From assembly GCA_027257055.1 (NCBI GenBank), contig JAPVLO010000039.1, forward strand, positions 3,378,501-3,442,500: a stretch of 64,000 nucleotides of DNA. The letters run 5' to 3'. How positions within the stretch are numbered: the first letter of the stretch is position 1; each line of letters begins with the position of its first letter. This document shows positions 35,088-45,289 of the stretch, in pieces. The translations under genes and the position numbers were made by a program. Below the pieces are notes generated by a model. That model was not told the DNA's origin. It saw only the letters and a program-made list of their open reading frames with translations, and ran no database searches. This DNA is from Cephalopachus bancanus (lineage: Eukaryota; Chordata; Mammalia; Primates; Tarsiidae).

Positions 35088-35715
35088 GATATCTTCCCAT
35101 CTAGGATACACATGAGCTAGTGACAGTGGTTGCTTCCAGGGAAGCAACTGGGGACAAGAGGACAATGAAAATAGAAACCACTTTTAAGGCTTCTACTCTG
35201 AAATTTTATTCTTCCCAATCCACGCGTGTTACTTTTGAAATGTTATTACCAACTTAAAAAATGTATTTAACTGTTTTTAAGTGTTCTCTTCAGAGAAAAC
35301 GTAAGTTTTGGTCTGTTTAAAGGAAAGCGGAACAGAGAGCAAATACAAGAAAAGTAATTTTCAAACTTAGTGGGTGATGAATACTAAGAGGAATCTCTTT
35401 TGAAAGGGGATGGGTTAATTTTATTTTTCCAGTTTTGTGCTTAAAGTGACAAATTTAATTTAAATATTTTTATTATTTATTATTATGGTTATTAAGAAAA
35501 GTAGAGATGCACTTAACATATTAATTTTAGTAAATAAAATCCAGAGTTGATTACAAATCACCCTTTTGAGTTTCAAGCAACATAACATCTTGAGTTGTTG
35601 TCTTGTTAGTAGAATAACCATTTACATTCTGTAACCTTCTCTTTCAAATGCAAAGGGTAGACAGTGATTTAGAAATCCAGATGAAGAAGACCTCTATGCT
35701 CTATCAATGCTTTCA
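35088..35715. other. Unique AT-rich DNA, no feature seen
   Basis: No gene or named repeat was recognised. Confidence 0.4.
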
Positions 35716-35719
35716 GTTA

Positions 35720-36035
35720 TGAGGCCAGCTCCTATTCATCCTTCAAGATTCAAACCAGATGTCACCTGTTCCAGGATGCTGCTCCTTGCCCTGATTTCTT
35801 AGGAGCAGCTCTAATATGCTCCTTTCTGTAGATTCTGTGATTCTCTCAACCCCAGGCCACAACACAGAGTCCTCCATTTGTCTGATTACCTATGTCAAAG
35901 GCAGAAATCTCCTATTCTTCACCTTTGTATCTGCAACAACTAGAAAAATGGCTGACATTTAATAGTTATTCAAAACAGAAACTGAATGGCAAATAACTGA
36001 ATGAATGAGCAAACAAACAACTGAATGAGAAAGGG
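35720..36035 (+). repeat. L2 LINE 3' end, sense
   Basis: Typical sense L2 3' text: ctcctattcatccttcaaga, aaaccagatgtcacctgttc, gaaaaatggctgacatttaa and actgaatgaatgagca at the end. Confidence 0.7.
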
Positions 36036-36119
36036 AACAAAAATGACTCTTACTGACCCCAAGAAATCAAGAATAGGGAAATTCCAAAGCAAGGGACTAT
36101 TTGACATGGGCAGGAAGGC

Positions 36120-36290
36120 AGTATAGCTAATGGCTAAGAATACAGGTCCCTAATCATTTAGGGGCATAGGTAAACCTGTCTTCTACCAAATATGGGCTTG
36201 ATAAAATGGCTATTACACACTGATGCTCAGTCTTCCAACTGTAAAATGGAAATAATAGTAGTGTTAAACTCAGATGCTGATGATGACCAT
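36120..36290 (+). repeat. MIR SINE, sense
   Basis: agctaatggctaagaataca near the start, then tgctcagtcttccaactgta, aaatggaaataatagtagtg. The order fits MIR sense, with the middle decayed. Confidence 0.6.
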
Positions 36291-37394
36291 GAAATCAGAA
36301 TAATACATCTACAGCAATTGAACTAAGTGTCGCCACCTTGAGTATCTGTCAGGTATCCTTGTTGTTTGTCTATGAATTCTAATGGCTATCAGGACCATTT
36401 TGAGAAGCAGAAGCACATACTCATTAATACTAATGCATGTCCTTTATGTGACTCACTCTGCCAAGCATTTAAAGGCACAAAGAGATCTAAGACTCAGTTA
36501 TTGCTCCCAAAAGACTTAATCTGGTTGGAAAGTCAGACCATGCTCACCCTTATCCTATGGGTTTGTTTCAACCCCTCTCCCTTCCTTCAAGCCTGAGTTG
36601 CTGAAGAATGCAGAGGTTGGATCTTTAAAAACACACCATAATGTGTAAGTGTGAATTAGCATGGGGTTGTCTAACCTCATACCTTATGAGCAGCTTCATC
36701 TGCCATAACTTAGATTGTGATGGGAAATAAAATGCAAGCACGGCGAAGAGCTCACTGTGCACGGCAAGACATGTTTTATCTCTAGCCACGAAGTGGAATT
36801 GCATTCCTGTTGCGAAACCCAGATTGATGCATGCATTTTATTTATAGCCTTTCTCTGAAAGTTCCTCCAAGTTACAAGTTAGCAATGAAAGTTTTCAGTG
36901 GCTTTTAAAAGGCCTGCTGGCATCTTCTCTGACAGCCAAATTCCTGCAAGTGACAGTAACAGACCACAGAATGCTTGAGAGCCAACAGGCATTGAAGAAT
37001 GTGCAAGTCTAAGAAAGAATAATGGTGATGGAATGGAAAAGGCAGAAAGGAGAACTATTGAGCATCAAGACTCAGGTGCAGCCTGCCATTCTGGCATTTC
37101 ACACTGACTGTCATCCAGCATCCATCCTTCTCTCCCTCTATATCATCTGGACTCTGCATAGGACTCCCTTTCTACTTCCATCTATCCTTTCTCATCCCAG
37201 CTCCTCCAGTGGTTGCAGGAAACACACACACTGAGTTGGCAGTATCCTCAGCTTGATGACCATTTGTCAGTTCTATACAACCATGCTGCCCTTTTTGGCC
37301 ATGTAGAAGGTATGTCAGCCAAGAATCATCTGTCCCCAAACAGTAGAGACAATCAAATCAGACTCTAGGGCTTTGGAAAAGAATAGGCTCTTTC
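36291..37394. other. Unique DNA, possible conserved element at 36720-36960
   Basis: No named repeat. The block at 36720-36960 contains tgatgcatgcattttattta and several CpGs outside any repeat (gcacggcgaagagc, gttgcgaaaccc). CpGs in old unique DNA suggest either constraint or low methylation, but this is weak evidence. Frames at 36366-36596 and 37022-37234 have no family. Confidence 0.35.
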
Positions 37395-37645
37395 CTCAAA
37401 TGGTTAAACATAGTCTTACCATATGACCCAGCAATCCTATTCCTAGGCAAATACCCAGAAGAACTGAAAACAAACACTCAAATAAGTACATGTATACTAT
37501 GTGCATAGCAGCATTTTTCACAATAACAAGAAAGTGAAAATAGCACAAATATCCATCAGTGAGTGAACAGAAAAAAAAAAACTGTGGTACATCCATACAA
37601 TGGAATATTATTCAGTCATATAAAGAGATGAAGTACTGAATCTGT
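37395..37645 (+). repeat. L1 ORF2 3' fragment, sense
   Basis: Clear L1 sense text: cttaccatatgacccagcaa, tcctattcctaggcaaatac, gtgcatagcagcatttttca, atccatacaatggaatatta, ttcagtcatataaagagatg. It ends abruptly near gaagtactgaat without a 3' UTR. Confidence 0.9.
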
Positions 37646-37689
37646 TGGATCAAGAAACTGGAAGTCTGCAGGTGTCTGGATTCAGATAT

Positions 37690-37972
37690 AGCTAATTTAA
37701 GTTGCTTATTCAGTGCTGTTGGAAGTCTGTCTGTCTCCCTCTTTCATCTTTGTTTTCCTTATATTGGCTTGATTCTCAGATAGGTGCCTTTCAAAACACA
37801 GAGAGATGGCCACTAGAATTTTCAGACTTTCATTCTCCCAGTTCAGCATCTGCAGGGGGAAATAAAGTCTTTCCCAATGACTCCTTGCAAATTTGTGAGA
37901 TTCAATCTCATTGGACTAACTTGAGTCCTATGCCCATCCATTGACCAGTCAGGAGGATGAAATGCAATAAGT
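37690..37972 (-). repeat. Ancient interspersed repeat, family not named, antisense
   Basis: Phrases such as ctcagataggtgcctttcaa, gatggccactagaattttca, tctcattggactaacttgag and tcctatgcccatccattgac follow a known old mammalian repeat pattern. Text of the same kind is found at 46490-46870. I cannot assign the subfamily from memory. Confidence 0.4.
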
Positions 37973-37973
37973 G

Positions 37974-38039
37974 GTGAATCTCATGCTCTTGTCTGAAGAA
38001 GAATCTCATGAGGCGTGAATCTCATGCTCTTGTCTGAAG
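37974..38039. repeat. 41-bp tandem duplication (1.6 copies)
   Basis: A 25-base string beginning gtgaatctcatgctcttg occurs at 37974-37998 and again, identically, at 38015-38039. The spacer contains a third partial copy (gaatctcatg). Confidence 0.9.
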
Positions 38040-38285
38040 CCCGAAGGGAGTTTTCTTCACCTAATGCTGCAAACTGAGATTGGGAGGGAGGAGCTTTCCA
38101 GAGAAAAATATCTGAGTATGAAACACAACAGCTATCCATCACAGGTACCACATGATACATGCTGTGATACAGGTAACATAAGAGCACCTTAGTAACTTTA
38201 GAAGATAAAAGGTAAGTAGGATTTAAATCTTACAACAACTTGTATTACTGTCACATTAATACCACACAACAAACCTAAAATTCTT

Positions 38286-38567
38286 TTTTTTTTGAGTTGG
38301 AGTCTCACTCTGTCGCCCAGACTGGAGTGCAGTGGCCGCTCCCGGCCACCGCAGCCTCGACCTGCCTGGCTCCGGCGATCCTTCCGCCTCAGCCTTCCGA
38401 GTAGCCGGAATTACAGGCATGCGCTACCACGCCCGGCTGATTTTTTGATTTATTGTAGAGATGAGGTCTTGCTGCCCAGGCGGGTCTTGAACCCGCAGGC
38501 TCAGGCAATCCACTCACCTCAGCCTCCCAAAGGCGTGGGATTACAGGCTGAGCCACCGAGTCCGGCT
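38286..38567 (-). mobile_element. Young dimeric Alu, lineage-specific subfamily, antisense
   Basis: Full-length, with a perfect 12-bp target-site duplication (CCTAAAATTCTT at 38274-38285 and 38568-38579). The B-box stem-loop (38480-38496) has a perfect GCGGG/CCCGC stem, and the right-arm hairpin (38329-38352) is intact apart from a G-T wobble. The five-base left-arm deletion and one-base A-box loss are present. The 111-codon plus-strand frame is the antisense-Alu peptide. Confidence 0.95.
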
Positions 38568-38784
38568 CCTAAAATTCTTAATAGCACTCAGCGACAAGTG
38601 CTTTTTTTGTCACTCATGAGTCTGTAAGTTGGCCGAAGTTCAGTTGATCTAGATTGGGTTTAGCTCCTGGTTGTGGAATGGGCTGAAGTCATCTCTGTGT
38701 GTCACTTTAGAGACCATTATGCTTTCTTTTCTCCTCTCTCCCTCTCTCTCTGTCTCTCTGGTCTGTTTTTGTTTATTTGTTTGT

Positions 38785-39053
38785 ATTTTGTGAGTCAGGG
38801 TCTCACTCTTTTCGCCATACTCACTGCCACCACAACCTTGACCTCTGGGCTCAAGTGATCCTTCCACCTCAGCCTTCCAAGTAGCAAAAACTACAGGCAG
38901 GCACCACTATGCCCGACTAATTTTTTTATTTACTGTAGAGATGAGGTCTCACCAAATTGCCCAGGTTGGTCTCGAACCCATGAGCTCAGGCAATCCTTTC
39001 ACCTCAGCCTCCCAAAGTGTTGGGATTATAGACATGAACTACCATGTCTAGCC
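38785..39053 (-). mobile_element. Old AluJ-type element, antisense
   Basis: A decayed dimeric Alu: gggtctcactcttttcgcc, gggctcaagtgatccttcca, tctcaccaaattgcccaggt, gggattatagacatgaacta. CpGs are nearly all lost. It abuts another Alu left arm without any unique DNA between. Confidence 0.85.
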
Positions 39054-39200
39054 TACCTGGCTAATTTTTTAATCATTTTTTGCAGAGATGAGGTCTCGTT
39101 ATGTTGCCTAGGCTGGTCTCAAACTCCTAGTCTCAAGCAATCCACCCATCTCAGCCTCCCAAAGTGCTGGGATTGCAGGCATAAGCCACCGTATCTGGTT
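39054..39200 (-). mobile_element. Alu left-arm fragment, antisense
   Basis: tggctaattttttaatcatt, gaggtctcgttatgttgcct, caaactcctagtctcaagca and gggattgcaggcataagcca form a single left arm. Together with the preceding element it gives a right-left-left arrangement. Either one Alu inserted at the linker of the other with loss of an arm, or an unequal exchange took place. Confidence 0.85.
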
Positions 39201-39204
39201 ATGA

Positions 39205-39400
39205 TTGTTATCCTCATGGTAATGAGATAAGCATATGAAGGTAAACCCAATTTCACAAGCACTTAACTTCTAAAGCCACTGCTCACATCATGCCTGCTAG
39301 CAATTCATTGGTCAAATTATCACATGACTAAGACTGATATCCCTGGGGCAGAGGACTGTATTCCTGGCTGTTATTCCAGCAAGGGGAACATGGCAAATGG
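39205..39400 (-). repeat. Ancient LTR-like repeat fragment
   Basis: The text actgctcacatcatgcctgc, tagcaattcattggtcaaat, tatcacatgactaagactga resembles the right half of the repeat at 1750-2068. The Alus at 38785-39200 may have inserted into it. Confidence 0.4.
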
Positions 39401-39504
39401 CATACACAAAGGGAAAAATGGAAAATTGGAAAAATAATACAACTATATCATGACATCTAAACTATTTCTATTCCCATGTTAAACATAATAAAGCAGACAC
39501 AGGA

Positions 39505-39793
39505 CTGGGTGCAGTGGCTCAAACTTGTAATCCCAGCACTTTGAGAGACCGAGGTGGGAAGATTGTCTGAGCCCAGGAATTCAAGACCAGCCTGGGCAAC
39601 ATAGTGAGACCTCGTCTGTACAAAAAAATAAAAATAAAATTAGCCAGGTGTGGTAGTGCATGCTGGTAGTCCCAGCTACTAGGGAAGCTGAGGTGGAAGG
39701 ATTGACTGAGCCCAGGAGGTCGAAACTGTGGTGAGCCTTGATCATGTCACTGCACTCCAACCTGGAAGACAGAGTGAGACCCTGACTCTAAAT
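39505..39793 (+). mobile_element. AluJo-type element, sense
   Basis: A dimeric Alu with the old signature gaagattgtctgagcccagg, aattcaagaccagcctgggc, aacatagtgagacctcgtct, and aaggattgactgagcccagg in the right arm, then an A-rich tail (aaataaaataaaacaaaa). A possible duplication is agacacag (39495-39502) against agacacaag just after the tail. It keeps the undeleted left arm and represents the ancestral state. Confidence 0.92.
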
Positions 39794-40467
39794 AAAATAA
39801 AACAAAATTAGACACAAGAAGTTGAGCAACTGTCCCAAGCCTGAGAATGGCAGGGCTGGATTTAAAACCAGATCATCTAATTCTAAATCACAGTAGAGAG
39901 ACACGGTGGAATTTTTGGAAGCTGGTACAGGAATGGGATATAAGGCAACAGGGCTTGGTCTCTGTTGTCTGATATGAATCACATTCATAGGCTGCTTAAT
40001 CCTGGAGTTATAGCTAATAACAGGATATCTGTTTGTCCAAAACAAACTTAAGGAAAAGTTTCATACAATCAGAGATGTGATTAACACACAAGACCTCCAT
40101 GGAGTTTGCTCCAAAGTAACTCTTAAAACTGAGTTATTTCCTCCACGAGGCACTAAAAGAGGGTGACACCCGAAGCTAAGCACTAGGCAGAATCCTCCTA
40201 CATGAAAGAGGTGAGGTATTCTGGTTAAGTGTGTTTGAAGTTATGACAGATTAAGGTGGTCAGAAATATGTTGCCTGGGTGTCTGATTCCACCTTAAAAT
40301 CTCCAGAAAAAGTTCCTCGCATCCAGTCATGTGGACAGTGATATACTGCAGACACAGCCAAGGGGTTAGAATTTTCTCAGTGTATGCTGCTACCACGTCA
40401 AAGCTCAGGATTTCTGTTCTACAGCCAGAGCCAGCTGGATTTGAACATTTAGCTCCTGACATTAATC
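39794..40467. other. Unique DNA, no feature seen
   Basis: No named repeat or gene. Minus-strand frames at 39788-40045 and 40241-40462 have no family. Confidence 0.4.
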
Positions 40468-40632
40468 TTGAAAAATATTATGAGAACTAAATTTTTCCCC
40501 CTAAGGTAATTATTAAGGCCAAACTATTAGGCAGTTAGAATGAGGTTGGCTGAAAACAATGAGAAAGTGTTTGCTTAGGACCAGAGGGAATTGAGTGCCA
40601 TGGTTAAGTGTACATGCTCTGGATATTGTACA
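40468..40632. repeat. Local direct repeat, copy 1
   Basis: This segment matches 40943-41104 at an offset of about 477 bases, roughly 85 per cent identical by eye. Shared text includes taaggtaattattaa, ctattaggcagttagaatga and taggaccagagggaat. It ends within the first bases of a MIR head. Confidence 0.85.
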
Positions 40633-40942
40633 TTTCCAGTTCTCTTTGACATGCAAAACTGTGTGAAGGTAAACTTAGGTCAGACTTGCAACAACAAACC
40701 CCAAGACTAACTTTCTTCTAGAAGGTTTGTGCAACAGTCAAGAAGAGCTGCTATGATTACTTAAAAATGGTACAATATGCAGAAAAAAAAAGACTTGTCC
40801 CCAAAGTACTTCCCAATCTTAATATTGTTGAGACTTCAGATATGAAGGTCTTCAGGTATTTTACTTCTAGAGACTCAAAACTGTCTTTTGCATCAATGGT
40901 AGGAAATTCTTTTCCTAGCTATACCCAATGGCATCGACCCAG

Positions 40943-41104
40943 TCTTAACAAATATGGTGAGAATTGAATTTTCCCCCCTAAGGTAATTATTAAAGGCAGA
41001 CTATTAGGCAGTTAGAATGAGACTGGCTGCAAACAATGGGAAAGTTTTGGTTTAGGACCAGAGGGAATATAGTGTCACAGTTAAGTGTGCATGCTCTGGA
41101 GTAA
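40943..41104. repeat. Local direct repeat, copy 2
   Basis: Second copy of the segment at 40468-40632. Here the MIR that begins near its end continues for its full length, so this copy sits in the original context and copy 1 carries only the MIR start. Confidence 0.85.
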
Positions 41105-41290
41105 GAGGTTTGAATCTTGGCTCTGGCAGGCCGCAGTAGGTAGCCTTGGGCAAGTCAATCAATGTCTCCAAGTTTACCCACTGGCAAAAATGAGAATGAG
41201 GGCAGGAGGATTAACTGATTCCTGAAGTTACCCAGCAAATTATTGTGTGGCTAGAGACTGGCACAATGTCAGGTATAGGGGATGCTGAGG
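41065..41290 (+). repeat. MIR SINE, sense
   Basis: Good MIR order: agtgtcacagttaagtgtgc, atgctctggagtaagaggtt, tgaatcttggctctggcag, gccttgggcaagtcaatcaa, then a decayed tail with actggcacaatgtcaggtat. Confidence 0.8.
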
Positions 41291-41318
41291 TGGTAGAGTT
41301 TAAAAATGTAAATTCATC

Positions 41319-41590
41319 ACAGAAACAAAAAACAGTCCCACATGTTCTCACTCATAAGTAGACCTTAAACATTTATTATAACACTACATGAAAGGGATTG
41401 GCATAATGGATCACTACAAGGGGAGGAAAGGGGGAGGCACATAACACTATTAAGTGTACCTGATCCCAAACCAGGCAAAGTGAGGACCAATGGGATCCCC
41501 AATCTTCACCTGTATGATGACCACTTGTGTACCGAACCCTGAATTGTACCCCACATCTTTAAAACGAACAATTTTTTTAAAGGAAGAAAG
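41319..41590 (+). mobile_element. 5'-truncated L1 3' end with target-site duplication, sense
   Basis: An L1 3' UTR piece: acatgttctcactcataagt, taaacatttattataacac, gggattggcataatggatca, then tgtaccgaaccctgaattgt and a degraded A-rich end. It is bracketed by a 14-bp duplication (41305-41318 and 41591-41604) differing at one base. This shows a complete, very short L1 insertion event of about 270 bp. Confidence 0.88.
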
Positions 41591-41604
41591 AATGTAAACT
41601 CATC

Positions 41605-42115
41605 TACTTGACATCTTTCTGTGGATTCCCACTGCTAATAGGACATAACCTAAGACCCTTGATGTGTCCCTGGTATCAAATATCCAACCTTAACTCCAGC
41701 TTCATGTCTCCTCCACCTTCCATCCAGCCTAGAGGACTTTTAACTTCACTTCCTCAGGTGTCCAAGACCTTTCCAGATGCTGCTTCTCTGCCTGGAAGGC
41801 TCCTCCAACTTGAACCTGGTCTACCTCTACTCATCCATCAGCTGTCTCCTCAAATATCATTTGCTTGAGGAAACCTTTCCAGTTAGCATTCATCAGCCTT
41901 GTTTTCTGTCTTCATGTCCACAGTGTAACTTCCCTTCATAGCACATACTACAGAGTGTAATTATTGATTGATCACTCTGACTACTGCCTGTCACTAGACT
42001 CTAAGCTCTATGAAGCTACAGACCATGTCTACCTCATTCACCTGTCTGTTCCTGGCACCCAGTGTCAGGTCTGTCACACCAGAGGTATTCAATAGCTATT
42101 TATTGAATGAATTGG
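41605..42115 (+). repeat. L2 LINE 3' end, sense
   Basis: A well-preserved L2 3' segment: ctgcctggaaggctcctcca, agctgtctcctcaaatatca, gaggaaacctttccagttag, ctctaagctctatgaagcta, and the tail tagctatttattgaatgaat. The 86-codon frame at 41608-41868 is a remnant of no function. Confidence 0.8.
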
Positions 42116-43540
42116 TGGAAAACAACATCACAGAAAGAAGTAAAAACACTTAAGATGTGTCAAAGAGCTAGGTCTTAATTAACTTTCTTGCTTTCAGTTT
42201 GAAGAGCACAAGAGGACATTTCCAACTCTCTTTGACATCCCCTTCTCTACCCCCACAATTTCCCCTCCATGTTACTATATCAAAGAAAACCATGTTGATC
42301 ATTCAGTGAGCTCTCTTCATAATATTGGCTGGTTCAGTGTGTTGTTGTTGTGGTTGCTGTTGCAGTTTTAAATAAGCTCCCTATGTGGGCTATTAAATAA
42401 AGTAGGGACAAATGAGAGAAATTATACATCTGCTTTTCACTCCAGGACAAGTTGTTATGTTTGTTTGAATCTAATTTCCCTTTGTGCAGATCACTGAACC
42501 GAATCTTGGATATTGCCAGTGCCAAGATGAGAGTGTTAGTAGCGGGGCCTGGTTAATAATTTGCTGGGTAACTTCAGGAAGGAAATGTAACCAGTCTGGG
42601 CCATTATTTCCCTTCCATTACATAACAAGGGGTTGGCTGAGCTCAGATGAAGGCAGGGAGGATGTAAACATCACCTTCTGGTTTCACTCATTCCTAACTG
42701 ATCCTCCCCAGTCTCTGTAGGTGCTTGCTGCCATTGGCATGCCAAGGAGATTTGATTTTATAACTAGAGACAGAGGGAGAAGGTTTTGATAGGGAGAGAG
42801 AGTTTGGGCCTTGGAAAGGTGATAAGAAAATTCAAAATGAAAAGGAATTGCATCCACCCCCTACTCAGTTCCTTAGATTGATTTTGAACCACCTGTGGAG
42901 AGAGAGGTTTAGATGCAGAAGATGAAAGAGAGACAGTGATATTCAGCACAGGCAAAGCTACTTTAGGGACCAGGTGACAGGTCACAGCATAGAGCTAGGG
43001 AAGGGGCTGTTTGCCCTGTCTCTAAAGAACATCTAAGAATGGTCTGGGGTCCCAATTCTAGAGCCATGAGGGCATGCAGAGATGATATCTGGGAATGGTC
43101 AGAGTTCTTAATATGGAAAGTAGCAACAGAAAGCCTCTGAAAGCAGTGACATGGATGTGGTCAACTGGAAGTTGGAAAGAGATTCATGGAATATGGACGT
43201 CAGTGACACAGCTTTTGAAGACTGCCAGAAAGTATCAAGATACTATCTGGGGTATGATGGAAGCCTAATTTTTAGTAGTAAGTCAGTGATTTTTATCATA
43301 ATTATAATTTTGATTTATAAAGTAATTGTGACCTGGTTTTGCCCATATAATGCAGATGCCTGGACAGTTAGGTGGCATTTTTAAAGTGGGAGTGAAGAAA
43401 GGTCCATGGTTTTCTTCATATACATCAGCATCGTTTTGACTGGTAGCCAAGACAATATGTCATTTTTCTGAAACAAAATTTTATTAAAAAATCTGAGTCC
43501 TCCAAAAAAAGAGCAGAGGCAAGGAAATTTGAAATTTCTC
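42116..43540. other. Unique DNA, no gene seen
   Basis: No named repeat is clear. 42990-43150 has a weak antisense-L2 flavour (gaaagcctctgaaagcagtg, acatggatgtggtcaactgg). Frames at 42484-42720, 42764-42985 and 43151-43384 have no family. Confidence 0.4.
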
Positions 43541-43545
43541 CTGTA

Positions 43546-43595
43546 TTTCCCTACTCTTTTAGTCCCCAAATTTCCCTACTCTTTTAGTCCCCAAA
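43546..43595. repeat. Exact 25-bp tandem duplication
   Basis: The 25-base unit beginning tttccctactcttttagtcc occurs twice with no mismatch and no spacer (43546-43570, 43571-43595). This suggests a recent slippage or end-joining event. Confidence 0.95.
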
Positions 43596-43851
43596 TAAAG
43601 AGAGCAACAGCTTCTAGAAACAGTTTAACTCTGACAAGGTGAGCGAAATGTTCAGGGGCTTCTCATCACCTCGAAGTGTTCTATTTTTCCTAATGTTGGT
43701 TGGGAAATCTTATGGAGTAAAAGAAGGAATCTAAAAGAAAACGTCAGTTACAAGTACAAATGAGGGACCAGCCTCCACACCTCCAGGTTGCACAAGGCCA
43801 TACTTGTCTTCACATTTGCAGAACAAATCTGGGCGTTAAAAACTGAACCAA

Positions 43852-44146
43852 GCCGGGCTCGGTGGCTCAGCCTGTAATCCCGCGCCTTTGGGAGGCTGAG
43901 GTGAATGGATTGACTGAGCCTGCGGGTTCGAGACCCACCTGGGCAGCAAGACCTCATCTCTACAATAAATCAAAATATCAGCCGGGTGTGGTAGCGCATG
44001 CCTGTAATTCCGGCTACTCGGAAGGCTGAGGCGGAAGGATCGCCGGAGCCCAGCAGGTCGAGGCTGCGGTGGCCGGGAGCGGCCACTGCACTCCAGTCTG
44101 GGCGACAGAGTGAGACTCCAACTCAAAAAAAAAAAAAAAAAAAAAC
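43852..44146 (+). mobile_element. Young dimeric Alu, lineage-specific subfamily, sense
   Basis: The only young copy in sense orientation. It starts gccgggctcggtggctcag and ends in about 20 A residues. Target-site duplication: AACTGAACCA at 43841-43850 and 44147-44156. B-box stem-loop at 43922-43938 (one CpG-decay mismatch), right-arm hairpin at 44066-44089. It inserted just beside the L1 fragment at 44157. Minus-strand frames over it are artefacts. Confidence 0.95.
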
Positions 44147-44156
44147 AACTGAACCA

Positions 44157-45095
44157 GGTCTTTGACCCATTTAAAGTTGATTTTTGTGTATGGTGTTAGG
44201 TAGGGATCTTGTTTAATCTTCTGCATGTGGTCAGCCACTTTTCCCAGCACCATTTACTGAATAGGTTCTCCTCTCCCCAGTGGTTGTTAGTGGAGGCTTT
44301 GTTGAAGATGAGTTGGTTGAGAAATTAAGGTTTTGCTTCTGGGATCTCTATCCTGTTCCATTGGTCTATATGCCTGTTCTTGTACCAATACCAGGCTGTT
44401 TTAATTATTGTAGCCTTATAATAAAGTTTAAAGTCTGGAAGAGTGATACCTACCACTTTGTTTCTTTTGCTGAGGATTGTTTTGGCTATTTATGGTCATT
44501 TGTGTTTCCATATGAATTTCAGTATTATTGTTTCCAGGTCTGAGAAAAATGATGCTGGTAATTTAATGGGTATTGTGTTAAATCTTTAGATCACCTTGGG
44601 TAGGATGGACATCTTAACAATGTTGCTGATTCTTCCCATCCATAAGCATGGAATATTTTTCCATTTGTTTGTATCATCTTTGATTTCTTTGAGCAGTGTT
44701 TTGTAGTTTTCACGGTAAAGGTCTTTGACTTCTCTGGTTAGGAAGATGCCAAGGCCTATCATTTTTTGTGTGTGTGGCTATTGTGAATAGAATTGTGCTT
44801 TTTATTTGGGTTTCCATTTGTTTATTGTTGGTGTGTAGGAATGCAACTGTCTTTTGCACATTTATTTTACACTCTGAGACTTTGCCAAAGTCCTTATCAG
44901 TGCAAGGAGGTTTTTGACAGATTCTTTTGGGTTTTCAAGGTATAGGATCATGACATCTGCAAAGAGGGATAACTTAACTTCCTCTTTTCCTATTTGGATA
45001 CCCCTGATTTCCTTTTCTTGTCTGATTGCTCTAGCTAGGACTTCCAACACTATGTTGAACAGGAGGGGTGAGAGTGAGCAGCCTTGTCTTCTTCA
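44157..45095 (-). repeat. L1 ORF2 fragment, antisense, with a broken RT motif
   Basis: About 0.94 kb of L1 ORF2 read backward, from the reverse-transcriptase core (right side) toward the C-terminus (left side): gatggacatcttaacaatg, gatttctttgagcagtgttt, gacatctgcaaagagggata, aacaggaggggtgagagtga. A 62-codon minus-strand frame (44862-45050) still reads as RT and includes [14 protein letters not shown]. The family motif is F-A-D-D, so the second catalytic aspartate is lost (codon 44952-44954). It is a dead fragment without L1 ends. Confidence 0.92.
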
Positions 45096-45289
45096 AAATT
45101 AAAACAAACAAACAAAAAACAACAAACAAAAAACAAACTAGAACTTTGCAGAGCAAACCTGCACTTTGCTTTTCATGTTATCTTTCTTTCTAAGGTTCTG
45201 TTGGTAGACTATCCTGGCTTGGTCTGAAGGGAGAAACATTCATTTTGAATGAATGAATTTCAAAAAAAATTTTAAAATGTGAGGAGCTC

